In this document: one piece after another, positions 8,578-17,020 of the stretch
Numbering within the stretch: position 1 is the first letter of the stretch
Layout: every line of letters starts with the position of its first letter
From: Clostridiales bacterium
Lineage (GTDB): Bacteria > Bacillota > Clostridia > Christensenellales > UBA1242
Direction of reading: 5' to 3'
Length of the DNA: 64,000 nucleotides
Assembly (NCBI GenBank): GCA_015069415.1
Contig: SVIQ01000001.1
Location: 94,709 to 158,708, forward strand
Made by a program: the position numbers and the translations under genes
Notes under the pieces: generated by a model
Databases searched by the model: none
Seen by the model: only the letters and a program-made list of their open reading frames with translations
Told to the model about the DNA's origin: nothing

Positions 8578-8606
8578 TTGTTAAATTGAAACTTTTATGA
8601 TATAAT
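8578..8606 (+). promoter_or_regulatory. Extended -10 promoter, probably for tRNA-Arg
   Basis: TTGTTA (8578-8583), 17-nt spacer ending in TGA, TATAAT (8601-8606). It lies about 90 nt before the tRNA, with no open frame between. Confidence 0.55.
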
Positions 8607-8697
8607 GAAAAAAATTAAGATAAAATTTGATAATTTAAATTTTTAAATTCTTAATCCTCAATTCTCAAATATTCACTATTCATTCTGCATTATATGC

Positions 8698-8774
8698 GTG
8701 GGTGTACCTCAGCAGGATAGAGGGTCTGCCTCCTAAGCAGAACGCCGGCAGTTCGAATCTGCCCACTCACACCA
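8698..8774 (+). tRNA. tRNA-Arg (anticodon CCU)
   Basis: Acceptor GTGGGTG (8698-8704) pairs with CACTCAC (8764-8770), one G-U pair. The anticodon stem is TCTGC/GCAGA with loop CTCCTAA and anticodon CCT at 8732-8734. The T arm GGCAG-TTCGAAT-CTGCC ends at 8763. Discriminator A and an encoded CCA end at 8774. It reads AGG codons. Confidence 0.95.
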
Positions 8775-8778
8775 AAAA

Positions 8779-8804
8779 AACACGCTTTTTACGGCGCGTT
8801 TTTT
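8779..8804 (+). terminator. Terminator after tRNA-Arg
   Basis: AACACGC (8779-8785) pairs with GCGCGTT (8794-8800) with one A-C mismatch, followed by T's. Confidence 0.5.
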
Positions 8805-8820
8805 ATTAATTATTATTTAA

Positions 8821-9882
8821 TTAAATTTTCAAACTTTTTACAAAATGGCAATCGCCCATTTTTTCTGTTGTAACGTAGCCAGGTTTAGCTTTAACAACGT
8901 CAACAAGACGATTAACAATTGTAGCACAAGTCATTTCAACAGTTGCAGGTTTATTTACAGTGATTGTTGTAGTTGGTTCTCCTTCAACCGTCCATTCGTT
9001 TTGGTCAAACTCATCTGGTCCGTAAACTTTACCGATACATTCGCTTTCAATAATGATTCCTTCTTTAGTTTCAGTAGTAACTACAGCGCTCATTCCTGTT
9101 GCATTACCCTTCTTAATTTTCATTCCTAATGTTGTTGAATTTAAATCTTTCTTGTAAGTTGTAGGAATACATTTTTGAGATTGACGTGTTACTGTAAGAC
9201 CAAGATATGAACACAACCAACCATTGACAGTCCACATGTAAGATGGAGAATATTCACCCTTATCAATCATTCTTTGTCTAACTTTGTCGCTAACATTGTC
9301 AGCTGAAGCGATTTGTTTTTCAAACTCTTCAAGAGTAAGACCTGCACCATGAACTTCTGCAAGAGCAATTCCGTAGTCTTCAACATTATAACTACTTCTA
9401 CCTTTAATTTTAGTGATAGATTGAGTTGTTCCAGCAAGCATTCCAATCAAACTTCCCCAAGAAATATCTTGATAACCAGAACCACAAAGAGTACAATTAT
9501 TTTTCTTTGCAAGTCTGTCTAATTTTTCAGTTAATTTCTTTGAAGAATTCCATGGATAGAATGCTTCTTCACATGTTGAAATTGCATTAACGCCATTTCT
9601 AGCACATGCTTCAAATGCTTCATAACAATCTTTCATCAAGCTCATTGTTGTAATAATAGCAATGTCAGGTTTTGTTTCTTGAAGAACAGCATCAATATTT
9701 TTGATGTCGTCAATTTTTACTTTTTTAGCTTTTCCGCCCATAATTTCAGAGATATCTTTTCCAATTCTATCTTCCGCGATATCAAATGCGCAAACAATCC
9801 TTCCACCCTTTTCATAAACATAACGCATTGTGTAAGCGCTCATTTTTCCACAACCAATTTGTGCAACTTTTAAACTTTTCAT
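8821..9882 (-). CDS. NAD(P)-dependent dehydrogenase, DapB-like / 2,4-diaminopentanoate dehydrogenase-like
   Basis: A 353-residue protein. The N-terminus 'KVAQIGCGKMSAYTMRYV' is a Rossmann dinucleotide loop, followed by 'AFDIAEDRIGKDI', 'PDIAIITT' and 'GVNAISTCEE', which matches the dihydrodipicolinate reductase-like superfamily. The overall length and the end 'EMTCATIVNRLVDVVKAKPGYVTTEKMG' (in part) resemble the group that includes 2,4-diaminopentanoate dehydrogenase from ornithine fermentation. No other ornithine-degradation gene is in the window, so the substrate is uncertain. It has an AAAGGAGA ribosome site. True DapB is shorter (about 250), so I do not call it dapB. Confidence 0.6.
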   Translation of the reverse strand: MKSLKVAQIGCGKMSAYTMRYVYEKGGRIVCAFDIAEDRIGKDISEIMGGKAKKVKIDDIKNIDAVLQETKPDIAIITTMSLMKDCYEAFEACARNGVNAISTCEEAFYPWNSSKKLTEKLDRLAKKNNCTLCGSGYQDISWGSLIGMLAGTTQSITKIKGRSSYNVEDYGIALAEVHGAGLTLEEFEKQIASADNVSDKVRQRMIDKGEYSPSYMWTVNGWLCSYLGLTVTRQSQKCIPTTYKKDLNSTTLGMKIKKGNATGMSAVVTTETKEGIIIESECIGKVYGPDEFDQNEWTVEGEPTTTITVNKPATVEMTCATIVNRLVDVVKAKPGYVTTEKMGDCHFVKSLKI

Positions 9883-10027
9883 AACTTTCTCCTTTCATTA
9901 ATATTATTTTAAATAAAATGATAAAAAAATACAAACAAAATTTAAAATTTTTATTAAATTCTTATATATATATTTGTAAAAATATAAAAATGTTAAAAAT
10001 TTTTATCAAACACTTATATAATTCTTG

Positions 10028-10056
10028 TTGACTAATCAAAATTTTAAAGTTAAAAT
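10028..10056 (+). promoter_or_regulatory. Promoter firing at the first base of tRNA-Leu
   Basis: TTGACT (10028-10033), 17-nt spacer, TAAAAT (10051-10056). The expected +1 is about 10063-10065, which is the tRNA 5' end. Confidence 0.75.
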
Positions 10057-10064
10057 TAAAATAT

Positions 10065-10146
10065 GCAGATGTGGCGGAATGGCAGACGCACTAGCTTCAG
10101 GCGCTAGCGGGCAACCATGCAAGTTCAAATCTTGTCATCTGCACCA
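10065..10146 (+). tRNA. tRNA-Leu (anticodon CAG)
   Basis: Acceptor GCAGATG (10065-10071) pairs with CATCTGC. Anticodon stem CTAGC/GCTAG with loop TTCAGGC, anticodon CAG at 10098-10100. A class II variable arm precedes the T arm (GCAAG-TTCAAAT-CTTGT). A discriminator A and encoded CCA end at 10146. No terminator separates it from the next gene. Confidence 0.95.
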
Positions 10147-10169
10147 AACCAAGTTCCTTGGAGGAAATT

Positions 10170-10733
10170 ATGAAATATGAAAAATATTATAAACTTATAG
10201 AAGAACAATCAAAAATTTTTGATAAAACACAAAATTGTCAAATCGGTCAAACATGGAAATATCATTTACTTCCCGTAATACAAAATGCTTGCATGCTTGC
10301 TGATAAATACGGTGCAGATAAAGACGTTGTAGAGGTTTCTGCTATATTTCATGACTACGCAGATTTATTAGATTTCGCAAATCGAGACAATCATCATATT
10401 TTAGGAGCAGAACTCGCTGAAGGAATTTTATCTGAAGATAATTTTCCTCAAGAATTTATTAACAAGGTTAAACTTTGTATAAAAAATCATAGAGCAAGTG
10501 TTGTAAAAGAAAAATTTTCAATTGAAGAAATTTGTGTAGCAGACGCCGATGCAATAAGTCATTTGGATAACGTCGTAGAATTAATATGTTGGAGAGCTTA
10601 TCTTGGAGAAGATATAATGACATGTAATAATTTTGTAAAGAAAAAAATCGAAAAAAGTTATGCAAAAATGAGCAATGAAACAAAAGACCTTATGAAAGAA
10701 AAATATGAAAGTATTATGAAGATTTTGTTTTAA
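10170..10733 (+). CDS. HD-domain phosphohydrolase (YedJ-like)
   Basis: A 187-residue HD-superfamily protein. Metal ligands are visible: His in 'WKYHLLPV', the doublet in 'IFHDYADLL', His in 'DNHHILGAE' and Asp in 'VADADAISHLDNV'. The family cleaves phosphoesters, often of nucleotides; the substrate is unknown. The ATG at 10170 follows GGAGG at 10160-10164; an in-frame TTG upstream would put the ribosome site inside the gene. It starts 23 nt after the CCA end of tRNA-Leu with no terminator or promoter between, so it is probably transcribed with the tRNA and released by tRNA 3' processing. Confidence 0.8.
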   Translation: MKYEKYYKLIEEQSKIFDKTQNCQIGQTWKYHLLPVIQNACMLADKYGADKDVVEVSAIFHDYADLLDFANRDNHHILGAELAEGILSEDNFPQEFINKVKLCIKNHRASVVKEKFSIEEICVADADAISHLDNVVELICWRAYLGEDIMTCNNFVKKKIEKSYAKMSNETKDLMKEKYESIMKILF

Positions 10734-10853
10734 ATATCAAAACAGTTTTGTAAAATTACAAAATTAATTATAGTAAAAATCAAAATGGATAAAGTTGAAG
10801 ATACAATTTAATGCGAATAAAAAAAGATTTAAATTTAAAATAATGAGGTGACA

Positions 10854-11477
10854 ATGAATAAAAAAGAAATTTTAAAATATTCAAATTTCAGAAAATGTTT
10901 TAATTTTAATTATGAAAATTTGGTTGTAAAAGATGATAAAATTTTCTTTAAAGGAGAACTCGTTGAAGACTCTGAAAAAAAGTATGCCGAGGGAGAAAAC
11001 TTCATCAATGTCGGTTACAATTTTAAAAATAGCAAAGCAAAAGCTTTATCAAATTTATTCCCTATTAAATTCAAATTTCGTGGAAAAATCGTTAACAGTA
11101 TTGAGGGAGTTTTGCAAGGAATAAAATATAAAAATCAGACAATTCAAAACCAAATTTTAGAATACTCTGGTCTTGACGCTTACCACACTCGTAGTGCTAA
11201 CAGTCTAGATTTTTGGAGTAATTCCGGACTCCTTTACTGGCAAGGAAAAGAGATTGTTAGAGAGAGTGAAGAATATCAATTATTCTTAGACGAACTCTAC
11301 CTTTCAGTACTAAAAAATCCACTTTATCAACAATTCTTGCTTGCAACTGAAAATAAATATATTCTTCACCACATCGGATGCGAAAATGCGAACGAAACAG
11401 TACTAACAAGATTCGAATATGAACAAAGATTAAACAGTTTAAGAGCGTACTTAAAAAACATAAAAAAAGATTTATAA
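10854..11477 (+). CDS. NADAR/YbiA-like protein (divergent)
   Basis: A 207-residue protein. The segment 'ALSNLFPIKFKFRGKIVNSIEGVLQGIKYKN' (in part) resembles the NADAR (YbiA) signature, which normally reads FLSNFYPxxFxxxGxxYPSxEHxxQxxKF. The C-terminal part 'NETVLTRFEYEQRLNSLRAYL' matches the closing helix. NADAR proteins remove ADP-ribose from guanine in DNA or act on riboflavin intermediates. The Glu-His of the signature is Glu-Gly here, so activity is doubtful. The ATG at 10854 follows GAGGTG; a GTG two codons earlier overlaps that site. AT-rich spacers flank it on both sides. Family call is tentative. Confidence 0.45.
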   Translation: MNKKEILKYSNFRKCFNFNYENLVVKDDKIFFKGELVEDSEKKYAEGENFINVGYNFKNSKAKALSNLFPIKFKFRGKIVNSIEGVLQGIKYKNQTIQNQILEYSGLDAYHTRSANSLDFWSNSGLLYWQGKEIVRESEEYQLFLDELYLSVLKNPLYQQFLLATENKYILHHIGCENANETVLTRFEYEQRLNSLRAYLKNIKKDL

Positions 11478-11643
11478 AATTCATTAATAAATAACTAATA
11501 AATACTTTAAAATTATATTAATTATATTTTTGAAATTAAAATTTTATATTTTATAATTGCTTAAAATAAGTAAAAAAATAGTAAAATATAAATAATTTAA
11601 TAAATAATAATTAAATAATTTATAACAAAAATACAATAAATCA

Positions 11644-11670
11644 AAAAAAGATGCGTATCGCATCTTTTTT
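11644..11670 (-). terminator. Terminator at the end of the T4SS-like cluster
   Basis: AAAAAGATGCG / CGCATCTTTTT with a TAT loop directly abuts the VirB4 stop at 11670-11672. The run of A's before it on the plus strand supplies the minus-strand T tract. Confidence 0.85.
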
Positions 11671-14432
11671 TAACCAAATAATCTTTTATTTTTGCTTTCG
11701 CCTTCGCCCATGATTTCTCTAACCCAAGGAAGCGCATGAATATCAACAAACGATCTATCCATAGGTCCAGTAATAAAGAATGCACGACCAAGTGGAGCTG
11801 TAACAATACCTTCTTGTTCGGTTTTGTTAATACCTCCAGCAGATTTGTAAAGTGAAAGCAAGTCAGCCATATCGTTTGGCGCAAGTTGTAAAATTAAGCT
11901 ATATTGACACGCGTTAATAATAGCAGCAGATCTTCTTTGAATCTCTGGAGTTCCCAAGAAGTCTTTAATATTTTGCGTAATAACAATTTGCATACCTTGA
12001 TATTTACGAATACGTTTAGCCATTTCAGCCATAAAGTTAAGCGCAACTGGAGCATCTGGATCAATAAACATGTGAGCTTCATCGACCGCGATAACAACTT
12101 GACGTTTAATGTCGTTACCAGTTTTAGCTTTGTAGTCAGCATTAAATTTCTTGTTGTTAATAATTTCGTTGTTCAAGTATTTAAACACTAACAACATTTG
12201 AGCATTAGCCAACTTATTATTTTTACTTGCAAACAATGTTTGGAAGTTGAATGTAATCAAGTTTTCATCAGTAAGAATTGATGTTGGTCCATTCCAAAGG
12301 TCAGAGTTACGTCCGCCTGTTGCAAACTTTTGAATATATGTTTCAAGAACCAACAGATTTGTACGATAGAACTGATCTTTTTCTTTCTTGAGTTTTGTTT
12401 TGATTAGATCAAACAAATCATCAAATATTGGATAATCTTCAGCCTTTAACTTAGAAATATTTGTTTTTTCGTTAATACCTTTTTTGTTGTAAAGTTCAAC
12501 AACTAAAGTGTTAAGAGTTTCGAACGCATCCGAACTAATTCCTTCTAGAATAGCTCTAAAGAATTGCTCTAAGAATTGCAAGTGGGTAAAGAATGTTTTG
12601 TTTCCACCTTTAGACTGAAGTTCTTCAATTTTAGAAATATCATCTTCGTCTTCTTCGCTACCTTCTTCCAAATCTTCAAGCGATGCCATGATATGGAACG
12701 GATTTAAAATACCAGACTTATTACTACCAACGTCGATAACTTTTCCGCCTAAATTATAAGTAAGAATATCATACTCTTGTTCCGGGTCAAGGATGAACAT
12801 TTTTGTTCTATCCGCAGCAAGGTTAGTAAGAATTGTTTTAACAGCATAAGATTTACCAGATCCCGACTTACCAACAACCATAAGGTTAGAGTTAATACGT
12901 CCAGACACTCTATCTCTTGTAAAGAAGTCAATGAACAATGGATATCCACTAGCAGTTGAATCTCCAATGTAGAAACCAGCAGGGTCTTGCATAATTGAGT
13001 CAACCATAGGGAACGCAGATGCAATTGTAGTTGTCGGCATCATACGATGGAAAGGTCTCAATGTGTCGATTCTGTTCAAACTTGAAGACACAAATCCGTC
13101 AACTTGACGACCGAACAAGTCAGAGTACTTAAATCCATATTGTTTTAAAGTGTTTTTAAATTCTTTTCTATATTGCTCTTCAACACGACAATGAATTGAA
13201 ATGTCATAAAGTTGTTCGTTGTTAGTTTTTAAATCTCTAAGCAAATCACGTAAAGTTTGAATATCTGTTTGTTTTTCAATCATTTCACTAGATCTATACG
13301 TTCTGTCAAGTCTAGCCTCTTTTTCCATAAGTGCACGGTCAATTGCTTTCTCGCCCTTTTCTTTGTCAACAGGCATAATGTTCATAATAACACGTGTGCC
13401 TTCTTGATTGAATATTGGACAAGCCCAACCGTTTCCAACTTCCAAAGGATAATTAGAAATTACCATTTGCTTATATGATTTTTTGTCCATTACCATACGT
13501 CCGATTTTAAATTCTACCTTATCAGGCATAATCCAATCGTTAACTTGGCTAGGAGCAAGACGCTCAATTTCAGCATCTGAATAAACTGATTGATAATTTG
13601 ATTTCAAGAAACTAATCAAATCGTTCTCTTCTAAAATTCTAGCATTGATTGAGTACTGTCCGCTTGTAAGATCGGCAACCATACCTTTAGCAGTATCTTC
13701 AAGCGCCTCTCTGTCGTTTCCGTAAATTACAAAATAGTAATGATTTTGTAAAATCGGCTCTGCTTTAATCGCAGTGTTTAACATGTCGACACGCTCACGG
13801 AAAATTAGCGAACGTGTTTCCATTTCCATTACTGAATATTGCCCTGCTTCATGAAGTTCATTTAACAACGCAAACTTTTTATCGTCATTTTTTAAGAACT
13901 GGTCAAGACGCATAGGTTTAACCGTCTTAACAAGACTTGCTCTTTGATACTGATTAATACGTTTCATGGCATGAGACAAAGTTAACACCAACGAATCCCT
14001 TGCATTTTCTTGCATAAGGTCCATTGCAACAGCCTTCATCTCAATTACCATACCAGAATAATCTTCAAAGTTAATATATCTACCCGTTTCAATGTTAATG
14101 AAAGGTGTAATACTTGTCATTGGCTTGTAGCCACGTTTTTTCTTAGAATTTTTAATATACTTTCTACTAAAAGCAGAGAATCTAATGATGAGGACGAAAG
14201 ACCCATAAAGTCTTAACCCCTCATCAATAGGCAAGTACATAGAAAATGCAATAGCAAGCCAACCCATAAGAGCATAAACACGATAATCATACCCATTAAT
14301 CTTGAACAAGTTACTTGCAATGATAACAATAGCAAAGACAAGACACAAGATACCAAGAATGATATCCCCAAACGTGACATTCTTAAAAAATTCAGTTTTA
14401 ACCCGAGTCTTGCCCGGAATGTATCTTATCAT
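11670..14432 (-). CDS. virB4: T4SS ATPase VirB4/TraE-type with N-terminal VirB3/PrgI-like segment
   Basis: A 920-residue ATPase that would power assembly and substrate transfer by a type IV secretion channel. Residues about 20-85 contain two to three membrane helices preceded by 'YIPGKTRVKTEF', the PrgI/VirB3-like region often fused to VirB4 in Gram-positives. The P-loop GKSGSGKS is at residues 521-528, followed by 'MFILDPEQEYDIL'. The Walker B is 'VVIAVDEAHMFI', and an Arg-rich 'MAKRIRKYQGMQIVITQN' follows. AGGGG precedes the ATG. It is 16 nt downstream of the TrbL-like gene, so the two form an operon. Confidence 0.9.
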   Translation of the reverse strand: MIRYIPGKTRVKTEFFKNVTFGDIILGILCLVFAIVIIASNLFKINGYDYRVYALMGWLAIAFSMYLPIDEGLRLYGSFVLIIRFSAFSRKYIKNSKKKRGYKPMTSITPFINIETGRYINFEDYSGMVIEMKAVAMDLMQENARDSLVLTLSHAMKRINQYQRASLVKTVKPMRLDQFLKNDDKKFALLNELHEAGQYSVMEMETRSLIFRERVDMLNTAIKAEPILQNHYYFVIYGNDREALEDTAKGMVADLTSGQYSINARILEENDLISFLKSNYQSVYSDAEIERLAPSQVNDWIMPDKVEFKIGRMVMDKKSYKQMVISNYPLEVGNGWACPIFNQEGTRVIMNIMPVDKEKGEKAIDRALMEKEARLDRTYRSSEMIEKQTDIQTLRDLLRDLKTNNEQLYDISIHCRVEEQYRKEFKNTLKQYGFKYSDLFGRQVDGFVSSSLNRIDTLRPFHRMMPTTTIASAFPMVDSIMQDPAGFYIGDSTASGYPLFIDFFTRDRVSGRINSNLMVVGKSGSGKSYAVKTILTNLAADRTKMFILDPEQEYDILTYNLGGKVIDVGSNKSGILNPFHIMASLEDLEEGSEEDEDDISKIEELQSKGGNKTFFTHLQFLEQFFRAILEGISSDAFETLNTLVVELYNKKGINEKTNISKLKAEDYPIFDDLFDLIKTKLKKEKDQFYRTNLLVLETYIQKFATGGRNSDLWNGPTSILTDENLITFNFQTLFASKNNKLANAQMLLVFKYLNNEIINNKKFNADYKAKTGNDIKRQVVIAVDEAHMFIDPDAPVALNFMAEMAKRIRKYQGMQIVITQNIKDFLGTPEIQRRSAAIINACQYSLILQLAPNDMADLLSLYKSAGGINKTEQEGIVTAPLGRAFFITGPMDRSFVDIHALPWVREIMGEGESKNKRLFG

Positions 14433-14448
14433 GTTTACCCCTTAAGTT

Positions 14449-16734
14449 TTATTTTTTTGCAGGATTCATAGCCTTTCTAGTTCCTTCATTTGATTGATAT
14501 TGAGCATGTGCAACTCCAGCAATGTCATCACCAACCTTATACAATGATTTTAATAAGTCTACTATTCCGTCTATTCCCTCCAATGATTCTCCTCTATCGA
14601 TTGCAGCCGTCAACTCATCTTTTTTATCTCTAATAGCTCTAGCCCTAGATTCAGTTTCACTTCCCTTCACTTTGCCTTCACCTATGCCGCTTATTGCCTT
14701 TTGAAGTTCTGCACCAGCTGTAACAATTGCCTCTTCTATTGCAGTATATCTAGCAGTCAAACCTTCAATTTCTCTCTGCGTTCTATCAATCTCCGCCTGT
14801 TTTTCCGCCTTTTTAGTTTTAGATCCAAGTTTAGAAAGCTCTTGTTGTTGCAGTCTCAACTTTTTGCGAGCTTCATCTAATGCTGTAGAAACATTTTTTC
14901 TACGGCCTATAGCTATTGAATATCCTTTATCTGCGGCTTTTAAAGCTTTAATTTTCTTAATATCATTTTCAGCATATTGCGCATTCCTTTTATATTGCGT
15001 GACAGTTACAGCAGCTTTGTCGCTCGCAGCTGCTATTGCGTCAGCTCTTAGCATTGCTAATTCCTTTTCCCCATAACCTGACATTTCAAAAGCATCATAA
15101 TCAGTTGTTTTAGCGCCTCCTGCCATTACTGATTGATAAATTTTATATGGATCGGTTGATCCTGCAATAGCTTGATCAATTTCTCTTTTTATTTCTTCCC
15201 TACTCATTCCTCCAAGCCCAATAGCTGCAACTTCGCCCAAATGTGAAATTCCAGACAACAAAGTCTTCCCAGTACCTTTCAGAGCCACTTTCAATCCTTT
15301 AGCTTTACCCGTAGTATGACTAGCCGCATCCTTATAATTTTTATAAAAAACATTTTTTGCTCCACGGCCAATCCATGTCGCTGCCGAAGCAGTTCCTCTT
15401 ATAGTACTTGATGTTGCATTAATAGCACCTTTGACAATCTTCCTTTGATTCTCTCTGAATTTCTTGGCTGTGCCAGTCACTTTCCCATAAGTGCCTTTCA
15501 CGCTACCAGCTAGACCAGCACCGTCAGAGTAAGCATTTCCGCCACCAACGAAACTAGTAATCATAGAAATAAAATCTTTTACAACATACAGTCCTGCTAT
15601 CATAAGAAGTAAAGATGTTAGACCTAACAAGTCTAAAACATTAAAACCTGGCATATTTATTCCATCAATGAGAGGAATAATTGCATAGAACAAATTCATC
15701 CCTGCTACTGCTCCATAGGCGCTTAAAATATTTTCTTTTACTTTACCTGTGTAAGATTTTACCGCATTACCATCATCAAGAGGATATAAAGCACAAAGTG
15801 CTGGACTAATTACAAACAGCATTAGAAGAATGAACATACGTTTAACCATTCCAAATGTAATAAAGACTAGAGCATATATCGAGAAGATACCACCCGCTAT
15901 CATAATAATATAGTTAAAGTTTACTAATCGATACCATGTTTCAACACCCCACCAAGAGTAAATATCTCTTGCATTACCTCCGGTGATTGAATAACATGCA
16001 TCAACGATTTGAGCACATTCTTCTTTTGTCAATCCATCTTTGATTGTATATCTATCTGACAAACCACAGTCGTCAACTAATTTTTGAAGTTTCTCACCCA
16101 AACATTCTCCTTCAGTCCATAAAATACCGTCGGTCTTTGCATCTATATCTAATTTCCCACCAGGTAAACACTCATCCCAAGAGCCATAACGAATTTCGTT
16201 TGCATTGTATGCTGATGATATAAACAATTTTCTAGAAAAACTAGTTTCATTCCCAGCTGGCGAGGTAGCACCATTAATTGCCTCAAGTAAAATGTTACCA
16301 AACATTACACCAAGTAAGCAACAAACTGGAATAAAAATGAAATTCGCAAGACCAATGAAAGTTCCTCCAATGATTTGTTGCCATGTTTTTCTTTTCGAAG
16401 AGTAAACGTTTTTAATGAATGCTAAAACTGTAAAAATGATAATTAAGAAAATTGCAAGAATTAAAATTGATCCAAATAAATTTTGAATTAAATCAGAATT
16501 AAAAAAGTAGTAAAGAATTCCCGCATGTTGATCTCCATCTGGACCAAATATCTGAGTAATATCATTATCTATTACCGTTTTTTTAGAATGGAACATGCTT
16601 CCATGATCATATTCAACACTTCCTGTTCCAGCAAAAGCCTTGAACAATCCTTCTATTCCATCCATAAGCAAAAATATTACACTAAACAATGGATAAATAA
16701 GTGTTCCAAGTACACCTAATAATGCATCAATCAT
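14449..16734 (-). CDS. VirB6/TrbL-like T4SS membrane protein with C-terminal coiled coil
   Basis: A 761-residue protein. The first ~420 residues hold about seven membrane helices with a Cys-containing outside loop (residues about 190-270). Residues ~420-550 are Gly/Lys/Thr-rich and basic. Residues ~580-740 are predicted coiled coil rich in Lys, Glu and Ala. This layout matches VirB6/TrbL-like channel components of Gram-positive T4SS. The P-W-W and 'MFILLMLFVISPALCALYPLDDG' segments resemble the conserved 'P..A..PL' region near the fifth helix. The start follows AAGGAG. VirB4 follows directly. Confidence 0.8.
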   Translation of the reverse strand: MIDALLGVLGTLIYPLFSVIFLLMDGIEGLFKAFAGTGSVEYDHGSMFHSKKTVIDNDITQIFGPDGDQHAGILYYFFNSDLIQNLFGSILILAIFLIIIFTVLAFIKNVYSSKRKTWQQIIGGTFIGLANFIFIPVCCLLGVMFGNILLEAINGATSPAGNETSFSRKLFISSAYNANEIRYGSWDECLPGGKLDIDAKTDGILWTEGECLGEKLQKLVDDCGLSDRYTIKDGLTKEECAQIVDACYSITGGNARDIYSWWGVETWYRLVNFNYIIMIAGGIFSIYALVFITFGMVKRMFILLMLFVISPALCALYPLDDGNAVKSYTGKVKENILSAYGAVAGMNLFYAIIPLIDGINMPGFNVLDLLGLTSLLLMIAGLYVVKDFISMITSFVGGGNAYSDGAGLAGSVKGTYGKVTGTAKKFRENQRKIVKGAINATSSTIRGTASAATWIGRGAKNVFYKNYKDAASHTTGKAKGLKVALKGTGKTLLSGISHLGEVAAIGLGGMSREEIKREIDQAIAGSTDPYKIYQSVMAGGAKTTDYDAFEMSGYGEKELAMLRADAIAAASDKAAVTVTQYKRNAQYAENDIKKIKALKAADKGYSIAIGRRKNVSTALDEARKKLRLQQQELSKLGSKTKKAEKQAEIDRTQREIEGLTARYTAIEEAIVTAGAELQKAISGIGEGKVKGSETESRARAIRDKKDELTAAIDRGESLEGIDGIVDLLKSLYKVGDDIAGVAHAQYQSNEGTRKAMNPAKK

Positions 16735-17017
16735 GCCTTTCTCCTTTTTTCTTAAAGTAAAATTTAAGAATTTACATAATATCTTAAATATATTATATAC
16801 TAAAATAAAAAATTAATCAATGAAATTTTACATAAATCTTCTTGTTTTTACAAGTTTTTCATATGAACAAAACTTAATATTTAATATCTTAGGGCTCCCA
16901 ACAAACGAATGTTTAGAAGGGTATGCTCAGAAGTTGCTTAAAAATGAAGTTTAAACATTTAAGTTTAAACGATTAAAAAAGTGCATACTTCGAGCAAAAA
17001 AGAGGTTTCAAACCTCT
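16735..17017. other. Intergenic region splitting the T4SS cluster, with nested palindromes
   Basis: It contains GTTTAAAC twice (16949-16956 and 16963-16970), itself forming an inverted pair, inside an outer inverted repeat GTATGC (16921-16926) / GCATAC (16983-16988). No gene is seen. It could be the leader of the TrbL-VirB4 operon or a protein-binding site; on the minus strand it lies upstream of the TrbL gene. The minus-strand terminator of the 609-residue gene is at its upper end. Confidence 0.4.
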
Positions 17018-17020
17018 TTA
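16994..17020 (-). terminator. Terminator overlapping the stop of the 609-residue gene
   Basis: AAAGAGGTTT / AAACCTCTTT with a 1-2 nt loop; plus-strand A's before it give the T tract. The TAA stop at 17018-17020 is at the stem edge. It separates the two halves of the cluster. Confidence 0.75.

Noticed and set aside
8821-9882. Dihydrodipicolinate reductase DapB
   Set aside because: About 100 residues too long and lacks the DapB active-site His motif; kept only as DapB-like.
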